Source: Alphaproteobacteria bacterium
GTDB taxonomy: Bacteria > Pseudomonadota > Alphaproteobacteria > Rickettsiales > UBA8987
Reading direction: 5' to 3'
NCBI GenBank assembly: GCA_030429625.1
Contig: JAUIFA010000003.1
Coordinates: 214,734 to 278,733, forward strand
DNA length: 64,000 bases
Part shown: positions 28,855-39,395 of the stretch, piece after piece
How positions within the stretch are numbered: position 1 is the first letter of the stretch
Layout of the letters: every line of letters begins with the position of its first letter
Made by a program: the position numbers and the translations under genes
Notes under the pieces: generated by a model
Databases searched by the model: none
What the model saw: only the letters and a program-made list of their open reading frames with translations
Told to the model about the DNA's origin: nothing

Positions 28855-29472
28855 ATGTTACCCGTTATTTTATTTTATCTCTTCTCAGTGTTGGCGATCA
28901 TTGCCGGTGTTGCTGTTATATCGGCAAGAAACCCTGTTCATTCAGTTTTGTTTTTGATTTTTGCATTTTTTAACGTTGCCGGATTATTTATTCTGTTAGG
29001 GGCAGAATTCTTAGCCATGCTTTTGGTTATTGTCTATGTTGGTGCGGTAGCCGTATTGTTCCTGTTTATTGTGATGATGCTAAATGTAGATACAAGCCGC
29101 TTGAGAGCTGGATTTATAAAATCCCTTCCTATAGGGATTATTATTGCTGCTATTTTATTCGCTGAAATTTTTATCATGATGGATTATTCCATCGCCAGGA
29201 TGGACAATGTGGCCAATGCCGCACAATCCTATAGCTACAATAGTGAAGAAGTTACTAATACAGAAATATTAGGGCTTATTTTATACACGGATTATGCGTT
29301 TGTTTTCCAACTGGCAGGACTTATTTTATTAGTAGCCATGATTGGAGCGATTGTTTTGACCCACCGTGTACGTCCAAATGTTAGAAAACAAAAAATAGTA
29401 GATCAGGTAATGCGAGATCCAAAGAAGGCCGTAAGGCTTGTCAAAGTTGAATCTGGCCAAGGGGTTGAATAA
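28855..29472 (+). CDS. nuoJ: NADH-quinone oxidoreductase subunit J
   Basis: A 205-residue membrane subunit with five helices. Typical blocks are SARNPVHSVLFLIFAFFNVAGLFILLGAEFLAMLLVIVYVGAVAVLFLFIVMML and AGLILLVAMIGAIVLTHR. A short cytoplasmic tail of charged residues follows. Confidence 0.95.
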   Translation: MLPVILFYLFSVLAIIAGVAVISARNPVHSVLFLIFAFFNVAGLFILLGAEFLAMLLVIVYVGAVAVLFLFIVMMLNVDTSRLRAGFIKSLPIGIIIAAILFAEIFIMMDYSIARMDNVANAAQSYSYNSEEVTNTEILGLILYTDYAFVFQLAGLILLVAMIGAIVLTHRVRPNVRKQKIVDQVMRDPKKAVRLVKVESGQGVE

Positions 29473-29484
29473 GAAGGAAATAAT

Positions 29485-29811
29485 ATGATTCTAGAAATGA
29501 TAACACATGTTGGTTTATTGCATTATTTAATAGTGGGCGCGATATTATTTATCCTTGGTATGAGCGGTATTTTTCTTAACCGTAAAAATGTGATTACAAT
29601 TTTGATGTCTATAGAACTAATGCTCTTGGCGGTAAATGTAAACATGGTCGCCTTTTCAGCATATTTGCATGATCTTTCCGGTCAGGTATTTACGATCTTT
29701 ATATTGACTGTGGCTGCTGCAGAGGCCGCTATTGGACTGGCGATTTTAGTATTGTATTTCCGTAATGCTGGTTCAATTGAAATCGATGAAATAAATCAGT
29801 TAAAAGGTTAG
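29485..29811 (+). CDS. nuoK: NADH-quinone oxidoreductase subunit K
   Basis: A 108-residue three-helix subunit. [37 protein letters not shown] contains the conserved glutamate of the proton path, and [19 protein letters not shown] the second. The start is a few residues longer than the usual 101-residue protein. Confidence 0.96.
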   Translation: MILEMITHVGLLHYLIVGAILFILGMSGIFLNRKNVITILMSIELMLLAVNVNMVAFSAYLHDLSGQVFTIFILTVAAAEAAIGLAILVLYFRNAGSIEIDEINQLKG

Positions 29812-29830
29812 AAGAGTAGGATTAATAATT

Positions 29831-31780
29831 ATGAATATTTTGGCTACATTAGTTGTTTTTCTGCCCCTTGCCGCTGCAGTGCTCGTGGGTTTGCAATCGC
29901 GTACGATATCAGTTAAGAATGCCCAAATTTTAACCAGCGGTGCCGTCATACTTTCAGCAATTTTCTCCGCCATATTATTTAAATATGTGGTTATTGATAG
30001 TAACGTTTTAATCGTCAATATGATGGATTGGATTAGGTCGGGTAATTTAGATGTAAAATGGGCATTGAGAATTGACGCACTAACAGCAGTAATGTTGATA
30101 GTGGTTAATTTTGTTTCTTGTTTGGTACATGTATATTCAATTGGTTATATGGGGCATGACCCTCATCCTCAAAGATTTATGGCTTATTTGTCTCTCTTTA
30201 CGTTCTTTATGCTAATGCTGGTGACGGCAAATAACTTTGTTCAGGTTTTTGTTGGCTGGGAAGGGGTTGGTCTTTGTTCGTATTTATTGATTGGATTCTG
30301 GTATAAGAAGCCAAGTGCTAACGCCGCAGCAATGAAGGCGTTTATTGTCAACCGAGTGGGGGATTTTGGCATGGCGCTGGGGCTGTTTGCAATATTTAGC
30401 CTGTTTGGCTCGCTTGATTTTGATACTGTTTTTTCTACTGCGGCTGAGCATGCATCTGCAACCCTCTCCTTTTGGAGTATTGAATTCCATGCTATGACGC
30501 TGATTTGTATCCTACTATTTATCGGTGCTATGGGGAAATCGGCGCAACTTGGTCTGCATACATGGTTGCCAGATGCGATGGAAGGGCCAACACCAGTTTC
30601 CGCTTTGATTCATGCTGCGACCATGGTAACTGCGGGTGTGTTTTTAGTAGCGCGTTGTTCTCCTTTGTTTGAACTCTCGCCAACGGCGCTTATGGTGGTG
30701 ACATTCATCGGTGCATCGACCTGTATTTTTGCTGCGACCATTGCAATGACGCAAAACGACATTAAGCGTGTGATTGCCTATTCTACCTGTTCGCAATTGG
30801 GGTATATGTTTTTTGCGTGTGGCGTTTCGGCATATTCTGCGGGTATTTTCCATTTGGCAACCCATGGCTTCTTTAAGGCTTTGTTGTTCCTTGGGGCGGG
30901 GAGTGTGATTCATGCCATGTCGGATGAACAAGACATGCGTAATATGGGCGGCATTCGTAAAAAGATTCCATTTACCTTTGCGGTGATGATTATTGGCACG
31001 CTTGCAATTACAGGATTTCCTGGTTTTGCAGGCTATTTTTCTAAAGATGCAATTATTGAATCGGCTTGGGCAGCAGGGCACCATGGGCACCTAATGGGAA
31101 ATTATGCGTTTTATTTAGGGGTGTCTGCTGCATTGTTAACCTCATTTTATTCCTGGCGTTTAATTTTTATGACGTTCTATGGTACGTTTCGTTCGTCACC
31201 AAAAGTCTACGATCATGTGCATGAATCTCCGAAAGTCATGACTATTCCCTTAGGCTTGTTAGCTGTTGGGGCAGTATTGTCTGGTTATGTTGGTTATAAG
31301 TTAGGTATTGTGGATGCTAGCTTAGAATTTTGGAACGGTGCGATTGTAATGCTTGGGGAAGATAATGTATTGGAAGCCGCACATCATGTCCCATTATGGG
31401 TAAAATACTCGCCATTTATAGTAATGGTTACAGGCTTCGTATTGGCATTTATTGCCTATATTGTTGCGCCTTCAATTCCTGCAAAAACAGCAAAGGCATT
31501 TAATCCAATCTACAAATTCCTACTCAATAAGTGGTATTTTGATGAATTATATGATTTCTTATTTGTGCGTCCAGCTAAGGCTTTGGGCAACCTATTATGG
31601 AAAGGTGGTGATGTAGGAATTATTGACCGTTTTGGGCCCAATGGGTTTGCGACATTATCGGTGTCCCTCTCAAAAGTAATGAGCCGCATTCAAAGTGGTT
31701 TTGTGTATCATTATGCGTTTGTGATGATTCTCGGGGTGTTGGGTGTTTTAAGTTTTTATACCTATGAATTTATTAAGTAA
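29831..31780 (+). CDS. nuoL: NADH-quinone oxidoreductase subunit L
   Basis: The 649-residue largest antiporter-like subunit, with the lateral helix at the C-terminus. Signatures: [63 protein letters not shown] and [18 protein letters not shown]. Conserved Lys and Glu residues of the proton channel are present in these blocks. Confidence 0.97.
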   Translation: MNILATLVVFLPLAAAVLVGLQSRTISVKNAQILTSGAVILSAIFSAILFKYVVIDSNVLIVNMMDWIRSGNLDVKWALRIDALTAVMLIVVNFVSCLVHVYSIGYMGHDPHPQRFMAYLSLFTFFMLMLVTANNFVQVFVGWEGVGLCSYLLIGFWYKKPSANAAAMKAFIVNRVGDFGMALGLFAIFSLFGSLDFDTVFSTAAEHASATLSFWSIEFHAMTLICILLFIGAMGKSAQLGLHTWLPDAMEGPTPVSALIHAATMVTAGVFLVARCSPLFELSPTALMVVTFIGASTCIFAATIAMTQNDIKRVIAYSTCSQLGYMFFACGVSAYSAGIFHLATHGFFKALLFLGAGSVIHAMSDEQDMRNMGGIRKKIPFTFAVMIIGTLAITGFPGFAGYFSKDAIIESAWAAGHHGHLMGNYAFYLGVSAALLTSFYSWRLIFMTFYGTFRSSPKVYDHVHESPKVMTIPLGLLAVGAVLSGYVGYKLGIVDASLEFWNGAIVMLGEDNVLEAAHHVPLWVKYSPFIVMVTGFVLAFIAYIVAPSIPAKTAKAFNPIYKFLLNKWYFDELYDFLFVRPAKALGNLLWKGGDVGIIDRFGPNGFATLSVSLSKVMSRIQSGFVYHYAFVMILGVLGVLSFYTYEFIK

Positions 31781-31800
31781 TTAGGAAAGGTTTTTTATAA

Positions 31801-33276
31801 ATGTTATTAAGTGCAGTTACATTTTTCCCTCTCATGGGTGTTGCGTTTCTGTTGATTTTTATTCGTTCAACGGATGAAAAATCCATCGCCAGAAGTTCAC
31901 GCCTTATTGCACTTTTAACCACAGGGTTTACTTTTATTCTGTCGTTATTGCTGTATACGGGGTTTGATGAAAAGAGCGCAAAATTCCAATTTGAAGAACA
32001 ATATCAATGGATAGAAAATTCTGGGATTTCTTATCATATGGGGATTGATGGGATTTCTTTGTTCTTTATTTTGTTAACTACATTCCTGATGCCGATCTGT
32101 ATTTTGTGCAGTTGGAAAAATATAAAATCGCAAGTTAGAGAATATATGATAGCATTCTTGCTGCTCGAATCCTTTGTTATTGGTGTATTTTCTTCACTGG
32201 ATTTTGTCTTATTTTATTTTTTCTTTGAAGCCTCTCTTATCCCGATGTATCTGATTATTGGTATCTGGGGAGGGGAGAATAGAATTTATGCTGCCTTTAA
32301 ATTTTTCTTATACACGCTAATTGGTTCGGTACTCTTATTACTTGCGCTGATTTATGTCTATCTTGAATTAGGGACAACGGACATACCCGTATTGATGGCA
32401 AAAATGCCAGAATTTTCTCAAGAAGTGCAGAATTATTTATGGCTGGCGTTATTTGCTTCATTTGCCGTTAAAATTCCGATGTGGCCGTTTCACACATGGT
32501 TGCCGGATGCTCACGTGCAAGCTCCAACAGCAGGTTCGGTGATTCTTGCAGGGATATTACTTAAATTAGGTGGCTATGGATTTTTACGTTTCTCACTCCC
32601 TATGCTGCCAGATGCTTCGGCGTATTTTGCGCCTTTGATGTATGGGTTAAGTGTTGTGGCGGTTATTTATACTTCGCTTGTGGCATTGATGCAGGAAGAC
32701 ATGAAAAAACTTATTGCCTATTCGTCTATTGCGCATATGGGTTTTGTCACCATTGGTGCGTTTGCGTTTAATCATCAGGGTATTTCCGGATCTATTTTTC
32801 AGATGATTAGCCATGGTGTAGTTTCGGCGGCTCTGTTCTTATGTGTTGGGGTGGTTTATGACCGTCTTCATACTAAAGAAATTGCCCGTTATGGTGGCCT
32901 CGTGCAAAGAATGCCGAAATACGCGTTGTATTTTCTTCTGTTTACCATGGCGTCAATCGGTCTTCCTACTACAAGCGGGTTTGTTGGTGAATTTTTGGTA
33001 TTAGTCGGGGTGTACCAAGACAACACATACATCGCTGCTTTGGCCGCAACAGGTGTAATCCTTGGGGCAGCGTATATGTTGTGGCTTTACAAGCGTGTGG
33101 TTTTTGGGGATCTTGTGCATGAAGATTTAAAAGATATTTTAGATCTTGAGGTTCGTGAAGTGGTGATATTCCTTCCTCTGGCACTTATGACCATAGTTTT
33201 AGGTATATATCCAAATTTAATTCTCGACGCGATTGAGCCTTCGGTAACACATTTAATGCAACAGATAAGTAGGTAA
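31801..33276 (+). CDS. nuoM: NADH-quinone oxidoreductase subunit M
   Basis: A 491-residue antiporter-like subunit. Signatures: FFFEASLIPMYLIIGIWGGENRIYAAFKFFLYTLIGSVLLLLAL, FAVKIPMWPFHTWLPDAHVQAPTAGSVILAGILLKLGGYGFLRF and SSIAHMGFVTIGAF. A six-base gap leads to nuoN. Confidence 0.97.
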   Translation: MLLSAVTFFPLMGVAFLLIFIRSTDEKSIARSSRLIALLTTGFTFILSLLLYTGFDEKSAKFQFEEQYQWIENSGISYHMGIDGISLFFILLTTFLMPICILCSWKNIKSQVREYMIAFLLLESFVIGVFSSLDFVLFYFFFEASLIPMYLIIGIWGGENRIYAAFKFFLYTLIGSVLLLLALIYVYLELGTTDIPVLMAKMPEFSQEVQNYLWLALFASFAVKIPMWPFHTWLPDAHVQAPTAGSVILAGILLKLGGYGFLRFSLPMLPDASAYFAPLMYGLSVVAVIYTSLVALMQEDMKKLIAYSSIAHMGFVTIGAFAFNHQGISGSIFQMISHGVVSAALFLCVGVVYDRLHTKEIARYGGLVQRMPKYALYFLLFTMASIGLPTTSGFVGEFLVLVGVYQDNTYIAALAATGVILGAAYMLWLYKRVVFGDLVHEDLKDILDLEVREVVIFLPLALMTIVLGIYPNLILDAIEPSVTHLMQQISR

Positions 33277-33282
33277 ACTAAC

Positions 33283-34719
33283 ATGCAATTTCTTTTTCAT
33301 CTTAGTACGGAAATATTTATCGCAGTGTCCTCACTGCTTCTGCTGGTTTCTGGAGCATTTTTAAAGACAGAATCAGGAGTGAGGTTTGTTTATAAGACGT
33401 CCCTGTTGGTTTTGATTCTTGCAGTTTATTTATTGTTTAGTAAATACACTCCTTATCAGGATCCAAATGATATGTTTATCAACGATGCGTTTGGTTTGTT
33501 CTTAAAGACAATCATTCTGGCTGCCACCTTCCTTGTGCTTGTCATGGCAGGTGAATCCTATGAAAAAGGGAGTAAGAACCCATTACCTTTTGAATTTCCA
33601 ATTTTGGTTCTTTTGAGTACTGTAGGGATGTTGGTGATGGTAGGTTCGGCCAACCTTCTTTCGTTATATATGGGGTTGGAACTACAAAGTTTAGCGTTAT
33701 ATGTACTTACGGCTTTGAGAAGAAACAATCGGCGCGCCAGTGAGGCAGGGTTGAAATATTTTATGCTTGGAGCATTGTCTTCAGGAATTTTACTTTATGG
33801 CTGTTCGTTGATTTATGGTTTTACCGGCTCTATAAATTTTGCAGACATTGCGTTGTTCGTTGAAGCACATCATGATGTCTCTGTAGGTGTGCTTTTTGGC
33901 ATGATATTGATATTTGTTGGGATCTGTTTTAAAATTTCAGCCGTGCCGTTTCATATGTGGGCACCAGACGTGTATGAAGGCGCGCCAAAAATCATTACTG
34001 CATTTTTTGCTTCTGCTCCAAAAGTTGCTGCCATCGCAATATTTTTACGTCTTGCAATCACCCCATTTGGTACGATCTCAGATCAATGGCAGCAGGTGAT
34101 TATTTTTATCTCCATTGCTTCCATGCTTGTGGGGGCGTTTGGTGCTTTAGTACAAACAAACATCAAACGTCTGCTGGCATATAGCTCAATTGGCCATATG
34201 GGGTTTGTGTTGGTTGGACTTGCTGCTGGCACACAAGAAGGGGTGAGGTCCGTATTGATTTATACCGCGCTGTATGTGGTAATGAGCATAGGTGCTTTTG
34301 CGTGTGTCATATTGATGAAAAGGCAGGGAGAGGACGTAGAAAATATTTCTGATTTAGCAGGTGTTGCCAAAGACTCCCCTTTATATGCTGCTGGGCTTTC
34401 TATTTTAATGTTTTCTATGGCGGGTGTTCCCCCGATGGCCGGATTCTTTGGAAAATTCTATGTGTTTAAGGCCGCAATTTCTGAAGAATTATACACCTTG
34501 TCGATCATTGGCGTTTTGTCGAGTGTTGTCGCGGCATATTATTATATTAAAATTGTGAAGGTCATGTATTTTGATAAATTGCGTGAAGCAATGGATAAGA
34601 ATATTACCCTTGAGATGAAAATGGTATTGGCTGTGACATGTGGTTTTAATCTTATATATTTTATTTCACCAAGCTGGCTGTTGGAATATGCCAGCTATGC
34701 GGCGGAATCGCTTTTTTAG
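33283..34719 (+). CDS. nuoN: NADH-quinone oxidoreductase subunit N
   Basis: A 478-residue antiporter-like subunit and the last complex I gene. Signatures: YMGLELQSLALYVLTALRRNNRRASEAGLKYFMLGALSSGILLYG, CFKISAVPFHMWAPDVYEGAP and LLAYSSIGHMGFVLVGLAAG. The birA ATG follows the stop codon directly. Confidence 0.97.
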   Translation: MQFLFHLSTEIFIAVSSLLLLVSGAFLKTESGVRFVYKTSLLVLILAVYLLFSKYTPYQDPNDMFINDAFGLFLKTIILAATFLVLVMAGESYEKGSKNPLPFEFPILVLLSTVGMLVMVGSANLLSLYMGLELQSLALYVLTALRRNNRRASEAGLKYFMLGALSSGILLYGCSLIYGFTGSINFADIALFVEAHHDVSVGVLFGMILIFVGICFKISAVPFHMWAPDVYEGAPKIITAFFASAPKVAAIAIFLRLAITPFGTISDQWQQVIIFISIASMLVGAFGALVQTNIKRLLAYSSIGHMGFVLVGLAAGTQEGVRSVLIYTALYVVMSIGAFACVILMKRQGEDVENISDLAGVAKDSPLYAAGLSILMFSMAGVPPMAGFFGKFYVFKAAISEELYTLSIIGVLSSVVAAYYYIKIVKVMYFDKLREAMDKNITLEMKMVLAVTCGFNLIYFISPSWLLEYASYAAESLF

Positions 34720-35457
34720 ATGGGCATTATTTTACCAGACGCGTATGACCTTATAAAACTGGACTCTGTAGACAGTACTAACCTCCTTGCGCAAAAGTAC
34801 ATTGAAGAAGGCAGAGTGGAAGGGCCTCTGGTAATTGTGGCAGATGAACAAACCCATGGTCGTGGTCGATATGACAGACAGTGGGTTTCTACAAAGGGTA
34901 ATTTGTATTGTTCCATTGTTTTAAAAGTGAATCGTCCGATTGTTCAATTGTCACAATTGTCATTTGTTGTGGCACTGGCTGTTGCAGAAGCAATAGGAGA
35001 GGAACAAAAGGTCAGTGTAAAATGGCCAAATGATATATTGGTTGATGGAAAAAAAGTTGCGGGGATTTTAGTGCAATCTTTTAATATTGCAAAAAATAGG
35101 GCAGACATTGTTATTGGTATTGGATGTAATATTATTTCTTATCCAGAGAAAACAGACTTTCCGGCCACCTCACTGAAGAAAGAGAAGATGGCTGTTTCCA
35201 GAGATGCTCTTGTGGAAAAGATCGTCACCGCCTTAGAAAAACACTACAGCATATGGCTAAGTGGTTTTGTCGGCATTAAGCAACTATGGTTGACAAAATG
35301 CGCTCATCTGGACAAAGAGATTGTCGTTAAAGGCAAAAATTATCAGCAAAAAGGGATATTTAGGGGTATTTCAGAGATTGGTGAGTTGCTACTAGAGTGT
35401 GATGATGGTAATAAGATCGAGAACATTACCATCGGTGATGTGTTCTTTGAAGATTAA
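34720..35457 (+). CDS. birA: Biotin--[acetyl-CoA-carboxylase] ligase
   Basis: A 245-residue ligase that activates biotin with ATP and attaches it to the carboxylase carrier protein. It shows DSVDSTNLLAQKYIEEG, the biotinyl-AMP loop DEQTHGRGRYDRQWVSTKGNLYCS (GRGR core), VSVKWPNDILVDGKKVAGILVQ and GIGCNI. There is no N-terminal helix-turn-helix, so this is the non-regulatory class. The position after nuoN and before coaX is typical of alphaproteobacteria. Confidence 0.95.
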   Translation: MGIILPDAYDLIKLDSVDSTNLLAQKYIEEGRVEGPLVIVADEQTHGRGRYDRQWVSTKGNLYCSIVLKVNRPIVQLSQLSFVVALAVAEAIGEEQKVSVKWPNDILVDGKKVAGILVQSFNIAKNRADIVIGIGCNIISYPEKTDFPATSLKKEKMAVSRDALVEKIVTALEKHYSIWLSGFVGIKQLWLTKCAHLDKEIVVKGKNYQQKGIFRGISEIGELLLECDDGNKIENITIGDVFFED

Positions 35458-35465
35458 AGGTATCT

Positions 35466-36233
35466 ATGTTACTGGCAATTGATGTTGGAAATACAAATAT
35501 TGTTTTTGCCCTTTTAACAGGAGGCGATGTCGTTGGCCAATGGCGGATTTCTACTGATGTTAAACGTACCACGGATGAATATGCAATCATTTTAAAAGAC
35601 ATGATAGCATTAAAAAATCTTGGTTTTAAAGACATCGATGATGTAATTATTTCTTCTGTTGTGCCTCAAACCATGTTCGCTTTAAAACTACTTGCAAAAG
35701 AATATTGTGATGCAAAAGCTATTATTGTGGGGGATAAAGATATAAATTTATCCATGAAAATTGAAATGGACAAGCCTCAAGAGGTGGGTGCTGATAGGTT
35801 GGTTAATGCGGTGGCCGCCTATGATAAATACAAACAGGCAGTGATTATCATCGATTTTGGAACCGCCACAACCTTTGATGTGGTCAGTCAGGAGGGCAGT
35901 TATATTGGTGGCTTAATTTCTCCTGGAATCAATCTTTCCATCGATGCTTTGCATCAAGCGGCTGCAAAATTACCTGAAATTGCTATTACTCGTCCTGAAA
36001 AGGTGATTGGTAAATCTACGGTTTCAGCTATGCAATCAGGGATATTTTTTGGCTATCTTGGCCTGATAGAGGGTATCGTTACAAGAATAAAAGAAGAATA
36101 TGTTTTAGAAATGGTGGTTATTGCTACTGGTGGACTTGCGCCTTTGTTTTCCAGTTCTACCCAGATGATAGACCATTTGGAAAGCGATTTAACAATTAAA
36201 GGTTTGGATAAGATATATACTATAAATAACTAA
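35466..36233 (+). CDS. coaX: Type III pantothenate kinase
   Basis: A 255-residue ASKHA-fold kinase that phosphorylates pantothenate in CoA synthesis. Signatures: LLAIDVGNTNIVFAL (phosphate loop), RISTDVKRTTDEYA, GADRLVNAVAAYDKY, IIIDFGTATTFDVV and GGLISPGINLSIDAL. It is eight bases after birA. Confidence 0.96.
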   Translation: MLLAIDVGNTNIVFALLTGGDVVGQWRISTDVKRTTDEYAIILKDMIALKNLGFKDIDDVIISSVVPQTMFALKLLAKEYCDAKAIIVGDKDINLSMKIEMDKPQEVGADRLVNAVAAYDKYKQAVIIIDFGTATTFDVVSQEGSYIGGLISPGINLSIDALHQAAAKLPEIAITRPEKVIGKSTVSAMQSGIFFGYLGLIEGIVTRIKEEYVLEMVVIATGGLAPLFSSSTQMIDHLESDLTIKGLDKIYTINN

Positions 36234-36249
36234 TAATAAAAGAAAAAAT

Positions 36250-37905
36250 ATGGTTAATATAAATAAAGATGATTTAATTTTTCTACCGCTTGGTGGATCA
36301 AACGAAATTGGAATGAATGTCAATTTGTACCATTATAAAGGTCGTTGGTTGATGATTGATTGCGGTGCTGGCTTTGCCGACAATTATTACCCCGGAGTGC
36401 AGATGCTTGCGCCTGATTTGAGCTTTGTCTACGAACGCTTGGATCAATTTGAAGGTATTTTATTGACCCATTGCCATGAAGATCATCTGGGTTCGGTTGG
36501 CTGGCTTTGGGATAAATTACAACTTCCCATCTATGCCTCGCCTTTTACGGCTGCTGTGGCTAAAAATAAGCTTGAGCAGGCGGGTTTTGGTAGTAATGCC
36601 GTAATCCATAAGGTGGCACCGGATTCTCGGTTTGAAATAGGGCCTTTTGATATAGAACTAGTACATCTAACCCACTCTGTACCAGAAATGAACGCAGTTA
36701 TTTTGCATACGGAGCATGGAAATGTGTTGCACACAGGGGATTGGAAAATTGATCCCAATCCGGTTGAAGGGCAAACAACGAATATCGAACGCCTGAAAAC
36801 CATAGGAGATAACGGCGTTTTAGCAATGGTGTGTGATTCCACCAACGTTTTTACTGAAAAACATTCCGGTTCTGAAGGGGACATTGAAGACAGTCTGCTT
36901 GAATTGGTAAAAAATGAAGCGGGAATGGTATGTGTCACTACGTTTGCGTCGAATGTAGCGCGGGTGCATTCAATTTGTATGGCGGCTAAAAGATCAGGGC
37001 GAAAAGTGGTTCTGGCAGGACTGTCTTTGCATAAAATCACCACCTTTGCTAAAGAAAATGGGTTTTTACACGACATTGATGAATTTATTTCGGACACACA
37101 AATTAAAAATTTACCCCGCAATGAAGTGTTGGTTATTTGTACAGGGTGTCAGGGGGAAGCCAATGCGGCAATGTCAAAAATTGCTAACGGAAATCACCCC
37201 TTTATCCGTCTAACGCCTAAAGACACAGTGATATTCTCTTCTAAGATTATTCCAGGCAATGAAAAAACAATCTTTAAGTTATTTAATTTATTTGTACGTT
37301 TGGGCTGCAATGTGTACACAGAAAAAGACCATTTTGTGCATGTTTCTGGGCATCCATCGAAAGAGGAAATGAAAGAGTTGTATGGCTATATTCGTCCGGA
37401 AATTTCGATTCCTGTGCATGGCGAGCCAACGCATCTTCATGAACATGTACGTTTGGCTAGAGAAGAATGGGGCGTACCCAAACAGGTGGAAATTCAAAAC
37501 GGTGAAATGATCCGGCTTGCTCCGGGTGAGCCTTCTTCACTTTCGCATGAGACCTTTGGCTATTTTGGGGTAGAAAATAACAATATGCTGCTACCTGCAG
37601 CAGGCGAAGTATTGCGGATGCGTAGGCGTATGCTTAATGATGGGATTGTGTTTGTTACCATTGTGTTGAGTAAAAAAGGTAAATTACTGGCTGAGCCGGG
37701 GATTTCTTTCCCTGGGGTGATCGATGAAGAGGAGTATAGGGATGTTGTCTTCACCATTAGTGATGAGCTGGTAGAATCCTTACAGGCGCAGCGGGATGTT
37801 TCGGACGATAATATTTACAAAGTTACCCGCAAAGTAATTCGCCGAAATATCAAAGACATAATGAACAAACGGCCGGCCATTGAAATTCATATCAGTAGGG
37901 TTTAA
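36250..37905 (+). CDS. rnj: Ribonuclease J
   Basis: A 551-residue metallo-beta-lactamase/beta-CASP nuclease that processes and degrades RNA. It has the zinc motif LLTHCHEDHLGSVGWL (about residue 74), VIHTEHGNVLHTGDWKID, the beta-CASP region VTTFASNVARVHSICMAA and VHVSGHPSKEEMKELYGYIRPEISIPVHGEP. Its stop overlaps by three bases the convergent stop of the Sel1-repeat gene. Confidence 0.96.
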   Translation: MVNINKDDLIFLPLGGSNEIGMNVNLYHYKGRWLMIDCGAGFADNYYPGVQMLAPDLSFVYERLDQFEGILLTHCHEDHLGSVGWLWDKLQLPIYASPFTAAVAKNKLEQAGFGSNAVIHKVAPDSRFEIGPFDIELVHLTHSVPEMNAVILHTEHGNVLHTGDWKIDPNPVEGQTTNIERLKTIGDNGVLAMVCDSTNVFTEKHSGSEGDIEDSLLELVKNEAGMVCVTTFASNVARVHSICMAAKRSGRKVVLAGLSLHKITTFAKENGFLHDIDEFISDTQIKNLPRNEVLVICTGCQGEANAAMSKIANGNHPFIRLTPKDTVIFSSKIIPGNEKTIFKLFNLFVRLGCNVYTEKDHFVHVSGHPSKEEMKELYGYIRPEISIPVHGEPTHLHEHVRLAREEWGVPKQVEIQNGEMIRLAPGEPSSLSHETFGYFGVENNNMLLPAAGEVLRMRRRMLNDGIVFVTIVLSKKGKLLAEPGISFPGVIDEEEYRDVVFTISDELVESLQAQRDVSDDNIYKVTRKVIRRNIKDIMNKRPAIEIHISRV

Positions 37906-38660
37906 TAAATCAGATTGGGATCTTCTTTTTTGGGTTGCCATTGCTGCGCTAAGGCTTTTGCCTGATCCACTTCTGCTTCTTTCATTTGGGTGGTGATGAG
38001 TTGGATAGAATTATCAATTTCCGGTAATTTTCCTAGCAAATCTTCGGCAATAAGGTACCATTTATAGGACTCTACTAGATTGCTACCAATGCCTTCTCCT
38101 TTAGCATAGTGATTAGCAACATTATATGCAGATTCTCCGTCCCCTTGATTGGCAGCTCTGAGATACCATTTTGTGGCCATAAAATGGTTTTGTCTTGTGC
38201 CAGCGCCTTTGCTGTACATATTGGCCAGATTAAATTGTGCGCCAACATGGCCGTCCTCGGCGGCGGAAGTAAACCACTTAATTGCTTTGTTGTAATTAGC
38301 ACCAACACCCTTACCTTGTTCGTAAAGTACCCCCAGTGCAAATTTAGCTCCAGTGTTGCCTTTCATGGCTGCCCGTTTGTACCACATAACCGCTGTGTCA
38401 TAATTTTTTTGTAATTTTTCTCCCCATCCCCAATAATACATATCCGCAATTATCTTTTGTGCTTCGGGATAGCCAGTACTTACATCAGCGCCGACTTGTG
38501 CTTGAGAAAGACAAGTATCATAGGCGGAAAGTTTTTGCCCCATAAATTCACTGCGGCAGTCATCCATATTTTTTTTAGACTCTTCCTCAGCATAGAGCGG
38601 AGAAGATATTAGGTTAAAAAAATAAAATACAGATATTAAAAACAAACAGATTTTTGGCAT
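37902..38660 (-). CDS. Secreted Sel1-repeat (TPR-like) protein
   Basis: A 252-residue exported protein. The signal peptide is MPKICLFLISVFYFFNLISSPLYA. About four Sel1-like repeats follow (for example AKFALGVLYEQGKGVGANYNKAIKWFTSAAEDGHVGAQFNLANMYSKGAG), a fold that mediates protein-protein contact. I chose the ATG at 38660 because GAGGG lies eight bases upstream; an ATG at 38690 has no ribosome binding site and would hide the signal peptide. The function is unknown. It is convergent with rnj and divergent from petA. Confidence 0.88.
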   Translation of the reverse strand: MPKICLFLISVFYFFNLISSPLYAEEESKKNMDDCRSEFMGQKLSAYDTCLSQAQVGADVSTGYPEAQKIIADMYYWGWGEKLQKNYDTAVMWYKRAAMKGNTGAKFALGVLYEQGKGVGANYNKAIKWFTSAAEDGHVGAQFNLANMYSKGAGTRQNHFMATKWYLRAANQGDGESAYNVANHYAKGEGIGSNLVESYKWYLIAEDLLGKLPEIDNSIQLITTQMKEAEVDQAKALAQQWQPKKEDPNLIY

Positions 38661-38817
38661 TTTTCTTACCCTCTGTGGCAGAATTGACATCTGGTGAGTG
38701 TAACATAATTTAAATAGCTAAGAAATATTTTCTTTATTCTTGCAAAAAATAACATTTAATTGTAGTGACCTAGCTCATTAAATTTGTATAAATCTTTTTA
38801 TCAACTTAGGGGATAGT

Positions 38818-39354
38818 ATGTCAGATTCCAAAACAATTGATAATCAAGTTAATAAGGGCAAAAGAGACTTTTTGGTTTTATCTGCAAGCGGTGTGGCTAT
38901 TGCGGGTGGGGCTGTTGCAACTTGGCCGTTCATCAGTTCTATGAGCCCTGCGGCGGATGTGTTGGCGCTTTCTACAGTAGAACAGGATATTTCTGCCATT
39001 GAACCTGGACAAATGATTAAAATCATGTGGCAGGGCAAGCCGGTCTTTATCCGTAGAAGAACGAGTGAAGAAATTGCTAAAGCGGAAGCCGATGACAGTG
39101 CTTCAATGCCGGATCCTCAAAAAGATTCTGATCGTGTTAAATCAGGCAAGGAAGAATGGTTGGTTATTGTTGGTGTGTGTACACATCTTGGCTGCATTCC
39201 ACTTGGCGATCAGGGAGAATATAACGGTTGGTTCTGCCCATGTCATGGGTCTCACTATGATTTATCTGGTCGCATTCGTAAAGGCCCTGCGCCTTTGAAT
39301 ATGGTGGTTCCAAACTATGAATTTCTTTCTGATACACTTATTAAAATTGGTTAG
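38818..39354 (+). CDS. petA: Ubiquinol-cytochrome c reductase, Rieske iron-sulfur subunit
   Basis: A 178-residue membrane-anchored subunit of the bc1 complex. The N-terminus [27 protein letters not shown] is the Tat-like anchor. The 2Fe-2S ligands are in [10 protein letters not shown] and [20 protein letters not shown]. It is the first gene of petABC. Confidence 0.97.
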   Translation: MSDSKTIDNQVNKGKRDFLVLSASGVAIAGGAVATWPFISSMSPAADVLALSTVEQDISAIEPGQMIKIMWQGKPVFIRRRTSEEIAKAEADDSASMPDPQKDSDRVKSGKEEWLVIVGVCTHLGCIPLGDQGEYNGWFCPCHGSHYDLSGRIRKGPAPLNMVVPNYEFLSDTLIKIG

Positions 39355-39395
39355 TGTCGTATAATTATAATTTATATTACTAAAACGGGATAAAA

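Noticed and set aside
19682..34719. The break between nuoF and nuoG as a sign of a damaged operon
   Set aside because: All fourteen Nuo subunits are full length with cluster ligands intact; the extra gene is an intact insertion, not a disruption.
38661..38690. An upstream ATG for the Sel1-repeat protein
   Set aside because: It has no ribosome binding site and would bury the signal peptide; the ATG at 38660 has GAGGG at good spacing.
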